Shown here: piece by piece, positions 61,794 to 64,000 of the stretch
Layout: every line of letters starts with the position of its first letter
How positions within the stretch are numbered: the stretch's first letter is position 1
Assembly (NCBI GenBank): GCA_905221605.1
Contig: CAJNDS010002068.1
Span: forward strand, 583,001-647,000
From: Symbiodinium natans
Lineage: Eukaryota > Sar > Dinophyceae > Suessiales > Symbiodiniaceae
DNA: 64,000 nt
Reading direction: 5' to 3'
Made by a program: the position numbers and the translations under genes
The notes under the pieces: generated by a model
Database searches by the model: none
What the model saw: only the letters and a program-made list of their open reading frames with translations
Told to the model about the DNA's origin: nothing

Positions 61794-63848
61794 GTGATGC
61801 AGGGGTTTAGGGTTTCGGATTCAGGGTTTGTGGTTTTGAGAGCTTTCCCTGAGGACGCGATATGGAACATCAGTGGCTTCTCTCTATTTTTCGAGTTCTT
61901 CCGGCTCAACTTCATCAGCGGCTTGGCAGCAGCCCTTGGCATGGAAAGCCCAGACGCAATAACCCCCCCACCGGCAAGCCCCAAACCCCTGGGTTCCTCA
62001 ACCCTCAGGCTTCTACATCCTATGCCTATTGCAGCCCCTTTCCCCACCCAACCCTAAAAAAGCCCATAAACCCCTAAAATTCACTTGCTTGGAGTGAGGC
62101 GAAGGCATGGGCTACAGAACTGTGCTGACTGTGGGCTTCGACCAGCTCAAGCTGCCCAGACTGGCAGAGAAACGGTTTTCTAAGGGTTTTGAGGGTGTTT
62201 TGGATTCAGGGTAGGGGGTTTCTAAATCGTGTTCAGTTTTTTTTTTTTGGGTTCGGGACTGGCTCGGACATGTTGTTGTATGCGTGCTTGCGCTTCAGCT
62301 GTTTTCCCTCTTTTGACAGAGCTCATCCAGGAACGCATACCTTCTGCTCACGTTAATGATGAAGACGTATCTCATCAACGCGACTCGGCCGGACCTGCTT
62401 GTAAACCCTAAACCCTACGAAGCCCTAAGGAGCCCGAAGAAGCCCGAATCTAAGGTTGGAAGCACGGGCCCTTAGTGTGGTCCCTTACGCTTGTTTATAG
62501 GGATCCGAAGTATGGGCCGTTATAGAACAAGGGAATTAAGAGCCCACATATTTTGGATCCCCAACCGACGAAGCCCGAAATAGCCCAAGCCCGAGCCCGA
62601 AATCTGTGCAGCTCGAGGTCGTTCTGGACACCAGAACATCTGAGGAGCGCCTGATCCTGCCGGATCGGCGCCTCTGCGCTCCTCGGCACTTCTCTGCCTC
62701 GCATATGTCGGAGTTCCAACGAGCCCTTTTCCCAATTCTGAAAGCCCTCCTCAGGGTTAGTTCGGGGTTTCAGGGTTGAGGGATTTAGACCCTGAACTCT
62801 CAAACAAAGCCCCTGAAGCCCCAAAGCCTTGCTTGCATGCTCTGTGCGTGGGACGCGACTTGAGTGGCGGCTTAGGTCTGACTGGTGACTGGTAGGGTGA
62901 ACCCTGAACCCTACAACCCTCAAACCCTAAACCTTTAGTGGGGGTTTAGGGTTAGGAATACACGGACGAGGGAGATGCATGCCCGGGTTTGAGGCCACGA
63001 CTGTGTTGAGAAGCAGGTTCGAGCCAGAGTTTCGTCCGTCGGGGTTTAGATCGTTCAGGCGTTAAGGAAGGACTATGATACTAAGCAAGGCCATCTGCAT
63101 TGGCATCCTTTACATCTTGCCGCTTTCAATCCTGCACGTCTGGGATTATTACAAGTTCCTCAGCTGCAAGCCAGCTCGCTCCTGGTATGTTGCTGCGGAG
63201 AAGCATTCTCCCACGATTCGGCTAGCGCCATTCTGGCTTCTCACCAAGCAGTTGCCGAAACCACTGTTTACCCTCTCTGGTCTTTTCAATCTTGCTGTTG
63301 TTCATGACGTTTTTGTTGGCCATCGTTCCTGCAGCAAAGACTTCGACAACCATCTTTGCTGTTGAAGGTAGATACTGCGGGTATTCCGCACGACTCTCCC
63401 ATTCCTGCTGGGTCCACGCGTCTGCTACATCGCAAGAACTACAGGAAGGAACTTCTTGTGTGCTGAGTCCCACTGCCCGACCCTAGACCCGAAGTGCAAT
63501 GTCCCAAGCTGTAGATCTTACAGCAGCCAGCTGGTTTGAACTTTGGGGTGTAGGGCTTAGGGCGCCTGGGTGGGACTTGGCTCAGGTTGTCCTTGGATGT
63601 GCAAGGCCGCACCAAGATGTTCATCCAGGCCCCTTTAGGGTTTAGGATCTTGGCTTCATGTTGCTTACTTCTGCTAAGTGCTACTTGCCATGCTCCTTGC
63701 CCGGCGGAAGGATTGAGAGGCACCACTACATCCTTGGATCCTTTAGGACATCATTCGAAGCCTTGCAGAGCCTCATCTCTTATTTGAGAGCTGTGCTTGC
63801 TCGCAGACGACCCTCTTCCGGAAGTACCTGAACTACAGCGAGCCCGGA
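61711..63848 (+). CDS. Possible ABC-transporter-like gene, partial exons
   Basis: Coding-like exons: 61711-61793 (DDAFPGNKHREEILKGEDPA then FWADDAG), 61853-~61960 (WNISGFSLFFEFFRLNFISG then LAAALGM, one membrane segment), about 62113-62185 (GMGYRTVLTVGFDQLKLPRL), possibly 63075-63170 (AICIGILYILPLSILHVWDY, membrane-like) and 63807-63848 (TTLFRKYLNYSEPG). 'LFRKYLNYSE' and 'F-x-x-F-F-R-L-N-F-I-S-G-L' recall the membrane domains of dinoflagellate ABC exporters. That is a weak memory-based match with no nucleotide-binding motif in view, since the gene runs off the window. Phases between these exons are not proven. G-type repeats follow 61793 and 62185; C-type repeats precede 62100. Confidence 0.35.
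61853..61960 (+). CDS. Exon with membrane segment, possible transporter gene
   Basis: Acceptor TTGAGAG. Aromatic-rich hydrophobic stretch (SLFFEFFRLNFISGLAAALG). The 3' end is unresolved because the sequence runs into Pro-rich and C-type repeats. Confidence 0.45.
62884..62957. repeat. Paired C-type and G-type telomere-like runs
   Basis: CCCTGAACCCTACAACCCTC followed by AAACCCTAAACC and, 15 bases later, GGGGTTTAGGGTTAGG: adjacent complementary arms that could fold into a hairpin. Confidence 0.85.
63807..63848 (+). CDS. Exon, possible transporter gene
   Basis: Acceptor GCTCGCAG, encodes TTLFRKYLNYSEPG; the end is uncertain. Last coding signal in the window. Confidence 0.45.
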
Positions 63849-64000
63849 CCTGCAAGAACGACAAGGTTTAGGTGGGTTGGGGTCTTGCAAGAAATGAGAC
63901 TCCTACTATTGCCCCACTTACTTCCCAATGCTCAACTCTGTAATTACAATCCACTCGTGCTCCCGATATCGTTGCAATACATTGTACCCCAAAATACACT

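Overview
This window looks like nuclear DNA of a dinoflagellate. The organism is inferred, not searched. The evidence is: genes broken into very short exons (about 35-100 nt) by introns of 0.1-2 kb; splice donors that are often GC, and perhaps GA, after AG, with AG|G at both ends of the intron; every exon I trust lying on the + strand, as in one-directional dinoflagellate gene arrays; TTTAGGG-type telomere-like repeats scattered through non-coding DNA; and a DIRS-like retroelement with reverse transcriptase, RNase H and tyrosine recombinase.

Layout. 2.1-10.3 kb: an extended-SDR NAD-dependent epimerase/dehydrogenase (DenD-like) gene in at least 12 exons, missing only its first exon(s). 13.0-18.9 kb: exons of a coiled-coil protein ending at TAA 18946-18948, followed at once by an AT-rich island of hairpins (18.95-19.25 kb). 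19.8-21.2 kb: a gene with a complete FHA phosphopeptide-binding domain. 21.25-22.36 kb: two repeat arrays, one a degenerate ~25 bp unit and the other a ~183 bp unit built from alternating GTACTGTCCC motifs. 22.5-27.7 kb: the decayed DIRS-like element, followed by a 149 bp repeat pair. 28.2-36 kb: isolated exons and one four-exon small gene with consistent phases (34.7-35.9 kb). 36.8-38.2 kb: a ~0.5 kb foldback palindrome and a ~66 bp degenerate tandem array. 40.0 kb: a likely N-terminal exon. 46.3-53.7 kb: a voltage-gated cation channel with pore, S6 exit and EF-hand, interrupted by a ~0.9 kb triplet-repeat patchwork (47.4-48.3 kb). 54.2-57.3 kb: an unrecognised four-exon gene with phase-consistent joins. 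61.0-63.85 kb: a signal-peptide-like exon and exons that may belong to an ABC-transporter-like gene.

The genes do not form a pathway: a sugar-acid type dehydrogenase, an FHA signalling protein, a calcium-linked cation channel and structural or unknown proteins share only direction. The most unusual signal is architectural. The 5' part of many introns carries GGGTTTAGGG-like DNA and the 3' part carries the complementary CCCTAAACCC-like DNA, so introns could pair their own ends. Exon limits were set by hand from reading frame, splice dinucleotides and family motifs; no alignment or transcript evidence was available.
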